Below are positions 52,904 to 61,239 of a stretch of DNA of 64,000 nucleotides, in pieces. Every line of letters begins with the position of its first letter. The first letter of the stretch is position 1. The stretch comes from an uncultured Muribaculaceae bacterium. Lineage in GTDB: Bacteria > Bacteroidota > Bacteroidia > Bacteroidales > Muribaculaceae. The stretch lies in contig CAJTSR010000009.1 of assembly GCA_910579035.1 (NCBI GenBank), positions 40,770 to 104,769 of the forward strand, written 5' to 3'. Made by a program: the position numbers and the translations under genes. Under the pieces are notes generated by a model. It was not told where the DNA came from, searched no databases, and was given only the letters and a program-made list of their open reading frames with translations.

Positions 52904-54607
52904 ATGGACTGGTTAATCGACATTCTCCGAAACAATCCTTCCATTCCGATATTCCTTACCCTCGGCATAGGATTCTGGATCGGCAAACTCAAATACAAGA
53001 CTTTCTCGCTCGGCACCGTCACCTCGGTTTTACTTGTCGGAGTGCTGGTAGGGCAGCTCGACATACCCATTCCCGGCCCTATAAAGTCGGTATTCTTCCT
53101 ACTTTTCCTGTTCGCGATAGGCTACAGCGTGGGGCCGCAGTTTTTCCGCGCGCTCAAAGGCTCAGGCATACGGCAGGTGCTGTTCGCCATAGTGATGTGC
53201 CTGCTCTGCCTCGGAGTGACAACCGGCGTGGCCCTTGCTCTTGGCTATAATGCCGGAGAAGCCGTCGGACTATTCGCCGGCTCGCAGACAATATCGGCAG
53301 TCATAGGGGTGGGCGAAGACACTATCCGCACCCTCGGCATATCGCAGGCTGAGAAACAGAACTGGATGGATATGATACCTGTGTGCTACGCCGTGGTATA
53401 CATATTCGGCACCATAGGCTCGGCATACATACTGAGCTACATAGGCCCGGCAATGCTCGGCGGACTCAAAAAAGTAAAGGAGCAGACAAGGGAACTTGAA
53501 AAATCGATGAACAACAGCTCCGTCACCTCACAGCCCGGATTCATCAACGCCCTGCGTCCTGTCACTTTCCGAGCATACTCGGCCGAAGGCGATTTTTTCG
53601 ACAGCCCGCGCTCTATCGAAGAGATTGAGCAGAAAATCAGCAGCATGGGGCGCCGCGTGTTCGTGGAGCGCGTAAGGCAGGGCGGCACCATAATTGACGA
53701 ACCCGCCGCTTCTGTCACCATATCCAAGGGCGACGTGATAGTGCTCAGCGGCCGGCGCGAATACGTGGTGCAGGACGAATCGTGGGTAGGCCCTGAGGTA
53801 GCCGACGCCGAGCTTCTCAACTTCGCGGTAGAGAAAATACCCGTCATGCTCGCCAACAAATCGGTCGACGGCATCACTGTCGACGGCCTGCGCGCCCTGC
53901 CGCATATGAAAGGCGTGGCCATATCCTCCATCACGCGAGGCGGACAAGAGCTGCCCGTGCTCGCCCGCACAAAGCTGATACGCGGCGACGTCGTGACCCT
54001 CGCCGGGCTCAAGCGCGAAGTCGACAGCGCAGCCAAGGCCATAGGCTACGCCGACCGGCCTGCCACCAACACCGATATGGTGTTCCTCGGCCTCGGCATA
54101 TTCATAGGCGCATTGATAGGCGCAATCACCATACACCTCGGGGGCATACCCATAAGCCTCAGCACGTCGGGCGGCGCGCTGATAGCAGGCCTTGTACTGG
54201 GCTGGCTGCGCTCCAAGCACCCCACTTTCGGCCAGATACCCGATTCTTCGGTATGGCTGCTCAACAACCTCGGCCTCAACATGTTTATAGCCATAATCGG
54301 TATAACGGCGGCCCCGACCTTCATAAGCGGGCTTAAGGAAGCCGGGCTTATGCTCTTCGTTGCAGGCATTATAAGCACCTCGCTGCCACTGATTATCGGC
54401 GTATGGCTCGGCGCCAAGGTATTCAAGTTCCACCCGGCCATAAACCTCGGTTGCTGCGCAGGCAGCCGCACCACCACGGCCGCGCTCGGCGCCATACAGG
54501 ACTCCCTCGGCTCCACAGTGCCGGCCTTGGGCTACACCATCACCTACGCCATCGGCAACACCATGCTCATACTTATGGGCGTGGCCATAACCCTCATCTG
54601 CTCATAA
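52904..54607 (+). CDS. aspT: Aspartate:alanine exchanger
   Basis: This 567-residue transporter has two membrane halves of about five helices each around a central cytoplasmic region with two RCK_C/TrkA-C-like domains (about residues 205-375, RRVFVERVRQGGTIIDEP and KSVDGITVDGLRALPHMKG). The half-repeats carry FAGSQTISAVIG and GCCAGSRTTTAALG, as in the AAEx family. It exchanges aspartate in for alanine out. The gene for aspartate 4-decarboxylase follows 44 bp later, which strongly supports this substrate pair. Confidence 0.92.
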   Translation: MDWLIDILRNNPSIPIFLTLGIGFWIGKLKYKTFSLGTVTSVLLVGVLVGQLDIPIPGPIKSVFFLLFLFAIGYSVGPQFFRALKGSGIRQVLFAIVMCLLCLGVTTGVALALGYNAGEAVGLFAGSQTISAVIGVGEDTIRTLGISQAEKQNWMDMIPVCYAVVYIFGTIGSAYILSYIGPAMLGGLKKVKEQTRELEKSMNNSSVTSQPGFINALRPVTFRAYSAEGDFFDSPRSIEEIEQKISSMGRRVFVERVRQGGTIIDEPAASVTISKGDVIVLSGRREYVVQDESWVGPEVADAELLNFAVEKIPVMLANKSVDGITVDGLRALPHMKGVAISSITRGGQELPVLARTKLIRGDVVTLAGLKREVDSAAKAIGYADRPATNTDMVFLGLGIFIGALIGAITIHLGGIPISLSTSGGALIAGLVLGWLRSKHPTFGQIPDSSVWLLNNLGLNMFIAIIGITAAPTFISGLKEAGLMLFVAGIISTSLPLIIGVWLGAKVFKFHPAINLGCCAGSRTTTAALGAIQDSLGSTVPALGYTITYAIGNTMLILMGVAITLICS

Positions 54608-54651
54608 TTAATAACTCCTCATTCCTCATTAAAAACTCCTAATTAAAAAAA

Positions 54652-56280
54652 ATGGACCCACTAAGCCGTGAATACGAAAAGTCGCTCAGCAGCATGAGCC
54701 CCTTTGAAATCAAAAACAAACTGATAGCGCTTGCCCAGGACGACACCCGCAAGTCCACCGCCACCTTCCTCAATGCAGGGCGCGGCAACCCCAACTGGAT
54801 AGCCTACGACGCCCGCGAAGCATTCTTCCTGCTCGGAGCGTGGGCTGTGGCGGAGTGCAAGCGCGTGTACACCGACTCGCCCGGAATAGCAGGCATACCG
54901 AGCCGCGCGGGCATAGCCTCACGCCTTGAGAAATTCCTCGCCGACAACCGCGACAGCGAAGGAGGCCGACTGCTCGAAGGCGCATACCGCTACCTCGTCG
55001 ACAAGCTCGGAGCCGACCCCGACGAGCTCGCCCACGAATGGGCCGAGGGCATAATAGGCGACCAATACCCCACCCCTCCCCGCATACTCAAATACACCGA
55101 GGCAATCATACAGCCGTATCTCGCCCAGGAACTCGGCAACAGGGACGCCGGCGAAGGCCGCGAGCTCGACCTCTTCGCCACCGAGGGCGGAACAGCCGCC
55201 ATGTGCTATACCTTCGACACTCTCCAGACCAACCACCTCGTCAAAAAAGGCGACCGCATAGCGCTTATGGCACCGCTGTTCACGCCCTACATCGAGATTC
55301 CCGAACTCGACCGCTTCGGATTCGACGTCGTGACCATAAGTGCCAACAAGGTCGAAGCCGACGGCTACCACTACTGGCAGTACCCCGACAGCGAGCTCGA
55401 CAAGCTCCGCGACCCGTCGGTAAAACTCGTATGTATGATAAACCCGTCGAACCCGCCGTCGTACCGCCTTTCCGACCACGACCTCGAAGTGCTAATCGAC
55501 ATCGTGCGCAAGGACAATCCCAACCTCATCGTGGTTTCCGACGAGGTATATGCCACCTTTGCCGACAAATTCGACTCCCTCCTCTACCGCCTGCCGCAGA
55601 ACACCATCTGCGTGTACTCTTTCTCGAAATACTTCGGGGCAACGGGCTGGCGACTCGCCGTGGTGGCCACCGCAAAAAAGAATATATTCGACCGCATGAT
55701 TGCCGAGCTGCCGCAGGACAAGAAAGACGACCTCGCGCGCCGCTACGGCTCGCTGACTCTCGACGTCGAGAGCCTGCGCTTTATCGACAGAATGGTGGCC
55801 GACAGCCGCGACGTGGCTCTCAACCACACAGCCGGACTCTCCACCCCGCAACAGATAATGATGAGCCTGTTTGCCGCCAAATGCCTGCTCGACACCTCCG
55901 ACACATACAAGCAGAAGATGCAGGCAATGATTCACGAACGCTGGAACGCCCTATGGAAAAACACCGGCTTCACCATCATTCCCGACAAGCTCCGCGTGGG
56001 CTATTACAGCGAAATCGACATGATGGTATGGGCCAAGAAATTCTATGGCGACGAATTTGCCGCGTGGCTGCCCACCGCCCACGAACCGCTCGACGTAACC
56101 ATGCGCCTTGCCGTCGAAAAAGGCATAGTGGTACTCAACGGCTCAGGCTTCGACGCCCCCGAATGGAGCATACGCACCTCCGAAGCGAACCTCAACCGTG
56201 ACGACTACGAAATAATAGGCACGAAAGTGCGGCAGATTCTCGAAGAATACCATCAGGAATACCTCGCATCAAAAAAATAA
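54652..56280 (+). CDS. asdA: Aspartate 4-decarboxylase (bifunctional aspartate aminotransferase)
   Basis: This 542-residue fold-type I PLP enzyme converts aspartate to alanine and CO2. The PLP lysine is in SFSKYFGATGWR (about K326). CMINPSNPPSY and DEVYATFADKF are also typical, and the N-terminal extension and about 100-residue insertion match the long decarboxylase form. Together with AspT, electrogenic exchange and proton use inside can build a proton motive force. A GC-rich hairpin and an 8-bp repeat array follow. Confidence 0.93.
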   Translation: MDPLSREYEKSLSSMSPFEIKNKLIALAQDDTRKSTATFLNAGRGNPNWIAYDAREAFFLLGAWAVAECKRVYTDSPGIAGIPSRAGIASRLEKFLADNRDSEGGRLLEGAYRYLVDKLGADPDELAHEWAEGIIGDQYPTPPRILKYTEAIIQPYLAQELGNRDAGEGRELDLFATEGGTAAMCYTFDTLQTNHLVKKGDRIALMAPLFTPYIEIPELDRFGFDVVTISANKVEADGYHYWQYPDSELDKLRDPSVKLVCMINPSNPPSYRLSDHDLEVLIDIVRKDNPNLIVVSDEVYATFADKFDSLLYRLPQNTICVYSFSKYFGATGWRLAVVATAKKNIFDRMIAELPQDKKDDLARRYGSLTLDVESLRFIDRMVADSRDVALNHTAGLSTPQQIMMSLFAAKCLLDTSDTYKQKMQAMIHERWNALWKNTGFTIIPDKLRVGYYSEIDMMVWAKKFYGDEFAAWLPTAHEPLDVTMRLAVEKGIVVLNGSGFDAPEWSIRTSEANLNRDDYEIIGTKVRQILEEYHQEYLASKK

Positions 56281-56297
56281 CAAAAACATTACACCGC

Positions 56298-56338
56298 CGG
56301 GGCCGGGGCAACGCAAAAAAAGCGAGGCCCCGGCCCCG
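56298..56338 (+). terminator. GC-rich hairpin after asdA
   Basis: A perfect 12-bp stem CGGGGCCGGGGC / GCCCCGGCCCCG encloses a 17-nt loop that contains AAAAAAA. No T tract follows on the plus strand, so ending of transcription here is likely but not typical. Confidence 0.5.
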
Positions 56339-56341
56339 CCC

Positions 56342-56389
56342 ACCTAACCACCTAACAACCTAACCACCTGCCCACTTAATCACCTACCT
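56342..56389. repeat. Six units of an 8-bp repeat (ACCTAACC family)
   Basis: The units read ACCTAACC, ACCTAACA, ACCTAACC, ACCTGCCC, ACTTAATC and ACCTACCT. The last unit overlaps the stop codon of holA (56388-56390). Confidence 0.85.
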
Positions 56390-57419
56390 ACAGCCTCCCC
56401 GTAGCCGAAAGTATATGGTACATCAGGTCGTGGAAGAGCATCTGGTCCGACTGGCGCGAGCCGACGCCCTTGCTCTGCACGTCGAAATTGCGTATCGCGC
56501 TTATTATCTCTACGGTCTGCGCCGCCGTATAGCGGCTCATAGCAAGCCGTATACGCTTAAGCGCGAAGCTATTGCGCAGATTAAGCTCGGCCATCAGCCC
56601 CGAATCCGAACGGTCGGCCGCATAATAGGCCGTCAACACATCGGCAAAGAGGTTGAATATCGAGGCGGCAGCCATAACCAACGGCACGGCTTTTGGATTG
56701 CTCCTGAAATAAGCCAGTATGCGGAACACCTTGGCAGCATCGCGCGCAGCAACGGCATCGACAAGCTCAAAACTATTGTACTCGCGACTCACGCCTATAT
56801 TGCGCTCTATCACCTCGGGAGTCACCTCGGCACGCTCAGGCAGCAGGGCCGCGAGCTTGTCGATTTCGTTATAGAGGCGGCTGAGATCAGTGCCGATGAA
56901 GTCGCGAAGCATCTCGAGCGCCTTCTGCGATGCCGACAGCCCTTTGGAGCGTATATACTGGCCAATGAGCGCGGGCGCGTTGTAATCAGTGATTTTCTTC
57001 GATTCATACACCACGGCGCCCGTTTTCTTAAGAGCCGCCATAAGGTCCTTGCCCTTGGCCACGGCGCCACGGCAGCATATCACAAACACCGTGGTAGCCA
57101 CCGGATTCGCCACATAGGTATGGAGCTTGTTGAGCTTGTCGGCCCTTATGGCCTGCGCCTCTTTGAGTATCACTATCTGGCGCTCCGACATCACCGGAAT
57201 GCGGCTGCAAACATCTATCACCTGTCCCGGTTCCACATCGGGCGCGAAGAGAATGTACTGGTTGAACACCTTTTCGTCCTCGGACAGAACGTTTTCAAAC
57301 CGGCGCGCGAGCGCGTCGATATAGTACCCTTCTTCACCGTGAAGCAGGTAGACAGGCGCGAGGCGTCCTTGGGATATATCGCGCGAAATACTTTCAAAAG
57401 AAGGTGCGGGAGCTGCCAT
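56388..57419 (-). CDS. holA: DNA polymerase III delta subunit
   Basis: The 343-residue clamp-loader subunit has an N-terminal AAA-like domain (PVYLLHGEEGYYIDALARRFE) that opens the sliding clamp. It has a degenerate Walker B-like region and the C-terminal collar domain (NSFALKRIRLAMSRYTAAQT). Order and length fit HolA. Its start is 10 bp from a 20-bp palindrome shared with the divergent nuclease-domain gene. Confidence 0.93.
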   Translation of the reverse strand: MAAPAPSFESISRDISQGRLAPVYLLHGEEGYYIDALARRFENVLSEDEKVFNQYILFAPDVEPGQVIDVCSRIPVMSERQIVILKEAQAIRADKLNKLHTYVANPVATTVFVICCRGAVAKGKDLMAALKKTGAVVYESKKITDYNAPALIGQYIRSKGLSASQKALEMLRDFIGTDLSRLYNEIDKLAALLPERAEVTPEVIERNIGVSREYNSFELVDAVAARDAAKVFRILAYFRSNPKAVPLVMAAASIFNLFADVLTAYYAADRSDSGLMAELNLRNSFALKRIRLAMSRYTAAQTVEIISAIRNFDVQSKGVGSRQSDQMLFHDLMYHILSATGRL

Positions 57420-57428
57420 ATTGGAATA

Positions 57429-57448
57429 TTTGTGTAAATTTACACAAA
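57429..57448. promoter_or_regulatory. 20-bp palindrome with divergent TTTG boxes between holA and the HsdR-N-domain gene
   Basis: TTTGTGTAAATTTACACAAA is a perfect palindrome. Each end gives a TTTG at about the position expected for a -7 box (AATATTTG on plus, AAAATTTG on minus), so the two divergent starts would lie within about 10 bp of each other. A dimeric regulator could occupy it. No regulator is identified. Confidence 0.55.
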
Positions 57449-57459
57449 TTTTTCACCAC

Positions 57460-57945
57460 GTGCAAACCACGCAGCTCAATTTACCGGCCTTCGAGCCACG
57501 CATACGCCCTGACAGCGATTCGCGGCGCAGCGGCTACGAGATTTTCGACCCCCTGAGGCGCCGGTGGGTGGCACTCACTCCCGAAGAGTGGGTGCGGCAG
57601 CACTTTGTGAATTTTCTTGTGGAACACAGGGGCTACCCTGCCGCCCTGATGGCGAACGAAACAAGTATCAAGCTCAACGGCCTGAGCCGGCGTTGCGACA
57701 GCGTGGCGTACTCTCGCACGCTCAAGCCACTTGCCGTGGTCGAATACAAGGCCCCGTCAGTGGCCATAAGCCAGAAGGTCTTCGACCAGATAGCACGCTA
57801 CAACATAGTGATCGGAGCACCGTTCCTGATAGTGAGCAACGGCATGAGGCACTACTGCTGCCGATTCGACGGAGGCAGCTACCGCTTCCTGCCCGACATA
57901 CCTGCGTATGCCGACCTCGAATCGTGGCAAATCAGTAATCAATAA
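57460..57945 (+). CDS. Orphan HsdR N-terminal (PD-(D/E)XK) nuclease-domain protein
   Basis: The 161-residue protein equals only the nuclease domain of type I restriction R subunits (HSDR_N_2-type). The acidic motif is CDSVAYSR followed by LAVVEYKAP (D...ExK), with an upstream glutamate in NETSIKL. No helicase, HsdM or HsdS is nearby. The GTG at 57460 is preferred, because the frame before it runs through the palindrome. The protein is widely linked to holA in Bacteroidetes as far as I recall, which would suggest a housekeeping role. Confidence in the fold is high, in function low. Confidence 0.85.
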   Translation: MQTTQLNLPAFEPRIRPDSDSRRSGYEIFDPLRRRWVALTPEEWVRQHFVNFLVEHRGYPAALMANETSIKLNGLSRRCDSVAYSRTLKPLAVVEYKAPSVAISQKVFDQIARYNIVIGAPFLIVSNGMRHYCCRFDGGSYRFLPDIPAYADLESWQISNQ

Positions 57946-58587
57946 TCAGAAAAAGTAAGCCACCCGCACGGCCCACTGGCGGTTCTGGGCGCTGTAGTTC
58001 TCGAGCTTGCGGGTCTTCAGCAGGTAGGTCATACCCCATGTGTACTGCACCGACACCTGCCAGCGCTTCCACAGCTCGACACCGCCACCGGCAGTAAGGC
58101 CGAGGTCGCCGCCGGCGTATTTGAACGGATTGGGCACGTCCTTGTTGCCTTTCACATCGCTGTGAGCAAGCATGAACGAGAAGTCGGGACCGCCGTACAC
58201 GAAAGGCGCGATATAGTCCTCGAGTCCGTTCATACGCGTCCACTTAAAACGCAGGTGAAGGGGAATCTCAAGCATGTGGAGATACATCGTAGGCTTTTTG
58301 AAGCCGTCCACGGCCCATATCTGGCGCGAACCCAGATCAACCTTGGCTCCGGCCTGGTTATAGAGAAGGCCGAAATCTATACCGAAACCAATGCCGGGGA
58401 ACATCATCTCGCACTGCAGGCCGGCCTGACCGCCCACTGTCTTGCCAACAGGCACCAATGGCTGCTTGAACTTGAGATCATTGATAGTCACTCCGGCTAC
58501 GGCTCCGTAACGGAACTGGGCGTTTGCAGCCGCAGGGACTGCAAGGCATATTATGGCCACAAGGGCTGCTGCGATGATTTTCTTCAT
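57946..58587 (-). CDS. PorT-type outer-membrane beta-barrel protein
   Basis: The 213-residue protein has a signal peptide ending in ANAQ. About eight amphipathic strands follow (FGIDFGLLYNQAGAKV, YLHMLEIPLHLRFKW, VSVQYTWGMTYLL), ending in VRVAYFF with a terminal aromatic. The family is outer membrane beta-barrel (PorT-like). A -7 box TACCTTTG lies at 58615-58608. The gene abuts the convergent nuclease-domain gene with no gap. Confidence 0.88.
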   Translation of the reverse strand: MKKIIAAALVAIICLAVPAAANAQFRYGAVAGVTINDLKFKQPLVPVGKTVGGQAGLQCEMMFPGIGFGIDFGLLYNQAGAKVDLGSRQIWAVDGFKKPTMYLHMLEIPLHLRFKWTRMNGLEDYIAPFVYGGPDFSFMLAHSDVKGNKDVPNPFKYAGGDLGLTAGGGVELWKRWQVSVQYTWGMTYLLKTRKLENYSAQNRQWAVRVAYFF

Positions 58588-58666
58588 ATGCTTGGCTTAT
58601 ATGGCCGCAAAGGTACGCACAAAAACCGACATACTTTCTTAATTTACGTAAAATTATGCCCCTGCG

Positions 58667-59014
58667 TCACACCACGCGCGCCTTAAAGCCCATGCGGGCA
58701 AGCTCCCGCAGCACGTCGGAACGGCGGTCGCCCTGTATGAGTATCTCGCCGCCGCGTGCAGAGCCGCCGCAGCCGAGGCTGCGCTTGAGCTGCGAGGCCA
58801 CGCGCTCCACCTCGTCGTCGCCGATGGTGAATCCGCAGATGATGGTGGCCGTCTTGCCGGCACGTCCTTTTTTCTCAAACACTATGTCGAGGCGCCCTTG
58901 CGCCGGCGCTGCTTCCTGTGCCGGCTCCTGCGCCGTATCAGTGTCCCCGTCGGCAGGGAGTGCCCCGCGCAGCGATTCAAGGCGCGAACGCCAGTCGTCT
59001 GATTGTATGCTCAT
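58667..59014 (-). CDS. SUI1/YciH family translation factor
   Basis: The 115-residue protein is the bacterial relative of eIF1. Residues about 42-115 form the SUI1 domain (FEKKGRAGKTATIICGF, LKRSLGCGGSARGGEILIQGD). The N-terminal 40 residues are acidic and rich in Ala, Glu and Gln. It probably modulates start-codon choice on the 30S subunit, though the bacterial role is not settled. Its ATG overlaps the stop of the lipoprotein gene upstream (59011-59014). Confidence 0.93.
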   Translation of the reverse strand: MSIQSDDWRSRLESLRGALPADGDTDTAQEPAQEAAPAQGRLDIVFEKKGRAGKTATIICGFTIGDDEVERVASQLKRSLGCGGSARGGEILIQGDRRSDVLRELARMGFKARVV

Positions 59015-59454
59015 TTTATGTCGGAAATATCTGAATCGTCGACAGGCGCCTCGTGCGATGCCTCGTTGATTGCCGAAAGCATCATCATCCGCGCGCGGTC
59101 TTCATTAGGCATAGCCTGTATGTAGATATATGTGGAATCGCTGTCGCGCTCCAAGGCAGCACGAAGACAGCGGGCCGCGAAAGCCGTGTTCACATCGTTG
59201 TCGCCCGTATTCTCGCCGAGGCGCACCAAGAGCAGCGACAGGCGGCACAGATCCCACACGTCGGTATTATCGAAAGCGGTTCCAAGCACTATGCTGTCGC
59301 AGACGCTCTGCGCCTTGGCATAGCGCCCACGGGCGAAAGCCTCCTCGGCCTCGTCGACAGGAGCCTGCGATCCGCTTCCTGAATGCGTGCATGCCGTGGC
59401 CAAAGCCAAGGCCACGACCATACATGCCAATATTCCAATTAGTTTGTTCATTTC
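59011..59454 (-). CDS. Small lipoprotein, possibly TPR-like
   Basis: The 147-residue protein has a lipoprotein signal ending in ATAC. The rest is helical with short repeats such as AFARGRYAKAQSVCDSIV and AFAARCLRAALERDSDS, suggesting TPR-like pairs. I start at ATG 59454, which gives a proper lipoprotein signal. It sits between the 90-residue membrane protein and the SUI1 gene in a transcript headed by ribH. Confidence 0.75.
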   Translation of the reverse strand, partial: EMNKLIGILACMVVALALATACTHSGSGSQAPVDEAEEAFARGRYAKAQSVCDSIVLGTAFDNTDVWDLCRLSLLLVRLGENTGDNDVNTAFAARCLRAALERDSDSTYIYIQAMPNEDRARMMMLSAINEASHEAPVDDSDISDIK

Positions 59455-59458
59455 TGTT

Positions 59459-59731
59459 TCATAGGGGAACCGTCGCATCTATTTCCGGTTCGGTTACAAT
59501 CTCGTCAAGACTGCGACCGTCGGAGTTCTGCCAGTCGGCCTCGCCGGGTTGGTCGGCGCCGGCCTCTTCAATCACATACTGCTGCTCCACATTGTCACCC
59601 GCAGGGGTATCCACATGGGTGTTGCTGTCAAACCAGCCTATGTAGAACAACACTGCCACCGCGATGGCGGCTACCAACAGGGCTACCAAGAGCCACTTCC
59701 AGGTTCCGGAGGATTGTTTTGTATCAGCCAT
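59459..59731 (-). CDS. Small membrane protein
   Basis: The 90-residue protein has about 11 polar residues, one membrane segment (about 13-33, WLLVALLVAAIAVAVLFYIGW) and an acidic periplasmic tail. The ATG at 59731 is 49 bp after ribH. No family is recognised. The frame continues upstream into ribH, and I reject that longer version. Confidence 0.7.
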   Translation of the reverse strand: MADTKQSSGTWKWLLVALLVAAIAVAVLFYIGWFDSNTHVDTPAGDNVEQQYVIEEAGADQPGEADWQNSDGRSLDEIVTEPEIDATVPL

Positions 59732-59780
59732 GATGCAAAGGGTTTTATTTAAAAAACGCACCGAGGGACTGGAGAGTTCG

Positions 59781-60263
59781 CTACATGCTGCCCACTTTCT
59801 GATCGAAATCATACATCAGCAGGGCAGTCTGGGCCGCTTCGGCGCCCTTGTTGCCAAGGCTGCCTCCTGCACGGTCGAGGGCGTCCTGCTCGGTGTCCAC
59901 GGTGAGGACTCCGAATATGGTGGGTATGTCGCACTCGCTGTTGAGGTGGGTTATGCCCTGCGTCACGCTCTGGCACACATAGTCGAAATGCGGCGTGCCG
60001 CCACGTATCACGCAGCCGAGCACCACGATAGCGTCGTACAGACCGCTGTCGATAAGTTTCGACGCGGCGTAGGTCAGCTCTACCGCTCCGGGCACTTCAA
60101 AGACATCTACCATGTCGTGGTCGAGAGTGCTTTTGAACACGTCGAGCGCCCCGGCAAGCAATGCTTCGGTTATATGGCTGTTCCACAGCGTGCGTACCAC
60201 TGCCACGCGCATGTCGCGGGCTTTCTGGAAAGGAGTGAGAGAGGCGTTGGAAGGAGAAGACAT
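59781..60263 (-). CDS. ribH: 6,7-dimethyl-8-ribityllumazine synthase
   Basis: The 160-residue enzyme makes the penultimate riboflavin precursor. The N-terminal FQKARDMRVAVVRTLWN, the FEVPGAVEL motif and the catalytic histidine region RGGTPHFDYVCQ are present. It forms icosahedral or pentameric assemblies. No FMN riboswitch is seen upstream. Three small genes follow on the same strand. Confidence 0.95.
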   Translation of the reverse strand: MSSPSNASLTPFQKARDMRVAVVRTLWNSHITEALLAGALDVFKSTLDHDMVDVFEVPGAVELTYAASKLIDSGLYDAIVVLGCVIRGGTPHFDYVCQSVTQGITHLNSECDIPTIFGVLTVDTEQDALDRAGGSLGNKGAEAAQTALLMYDFDQKVGSM

Positions 60264-60324
60264 TATATCAATCTTATTTTTGTTTGACTTGGCTTATGCG
60301 CGGTCACGACCCGCGCACATTATA

Positions 60325-61239
60325 TCAGAATCCGAGATTCTCGAACTTTATATTGCGGGCGGCAGCGTCGGCCGAGGCCACGGCGTCAGCAAGAATCTGG
60401 CGGCACAGCTCGTCGGAGGGTGCGTCGAGGTCGTCCACCCCGAGTCCGCGCGTGAATACCGATGCTGTCACACCGGCCACAGCGCCGGCGTTCCACATCA
60501 TACCGTCACACACGCCTTCCGGCACCGCGACGGTGTTCACCCTCTTGCCCGAATAATAGCTTATGGTATGGCACGACGGCTCCACGGCGATGAGCGAACG
60601 GCAGTAGAAGTCGATGTGGTTGCGATAGCAGGCCTCCGTCGAGGCGGCGCCGAAAATCAGGTCGAGTTCCGAAGCCCGCGCCATGACGATGTTGGCCATC
60701 TCAAGATTCTCAAGCAGCTGGGGCATCACCCGGGTAATCCTCGGCTCAAGCTGTGGCAGGAAGCCTGGTAGATAGATAAGCACGGCCTTGCGCTCCACGG
60801 CGTGCGCCAGCAGGCGGCTGAGGCGTGCGCGCATACGCGGGTCTATGGCATAAAAGCCTCCGAAGAGCACCACGTCGCCCTCGTCGATACGCGGCCACAC
60901 TATGTCGAAGCATTCTTCGGGATAGGACTCGTAGCGGGTGATGGAGGGAGCCGAGCCGTCGCGGCGGCACACGAACACATTGAGCGGCGTGCGACCCTCC
61001 GTGAAGCGGTCGACCGACGTAATGTCGACCCCGACCTCTACAAGGGCGTCCACGGCCAGCGAGCCAACAGGGTCGGAGGCAGCCTCGGATGCCATAAGCA
61101 CGTTGAAGCCCCCGCCGCCGAGAATGGCGGCGGCATTTGCCACGCGGCTGCCCGACACCGAGCCGAGAGGACGGCCGTCGGCATCAATCACAACGTTCAG
61201 CGACAGCTCGCCTATACATATTATCTTTTTCATCAGCAT
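60325..61239 (-). CDS. PfkB family carbohydrate kinase
   Basis: The 304-residue kinase has an N-terminal CIGELSLNVVID (first PfkB signature region), sugar-binding GGGFNVLMA and a C-terminal AGAVAGVTASVF where the usual GAGD catalytic motif is degenerate (WNAGAVAGV). That loss may alter or remove kinase activity. Its start abuts the stop of the KpsF-type isomerase gene, so the two are coupled. The substrate is not known. Confidence 0.82.
   Translation of the reverse strand: MLMKKIICIGELSLNVVIDADGRPLGSVSGSRVANAAAILGGGGFNVLMASEAASDPVGSLAVDALVEVGVDITSVDRFTEGRTPLNVFVCRRDGSAPSITRYESYPEECFDIVWPRIDEGDVVLFGGFYAIDPRMRARLSRLLAHAVERKAVLIYLPGFLPQLEPRITRVMPQLLENLEMANIVMARASELDLIFGAASTEACYRNHIDFYCRSLIAVEPSCHTISYYSGKRVNTVAVPEGVCDGMMWNAGAVAGVTASVFTRGLGVDDLDAPSDELCRQILADAVASADAAARNIKFENLGF

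Noticed and set aside
54608..54651. AT-rich CTCATT/CTCCTAATT repeats before asdA
   Set aside because: Only loose repetition without a fixed period. It may be intergenic filler, so it is not listed as an array.
56342..56389. Telomere-like repeats
   Set aside because: The unit ACCTAACC looks telomere-like, but the arrays are short, internal and in both orientations in an ordinary bacterial gene context.
60264..60324. FMN riboswitch for ribH
   Set aside because: The region upstream of ribH is about 60 bp and shows only a GCGCGG/CCGCGC hairpin, too small for an FMN aptamer.
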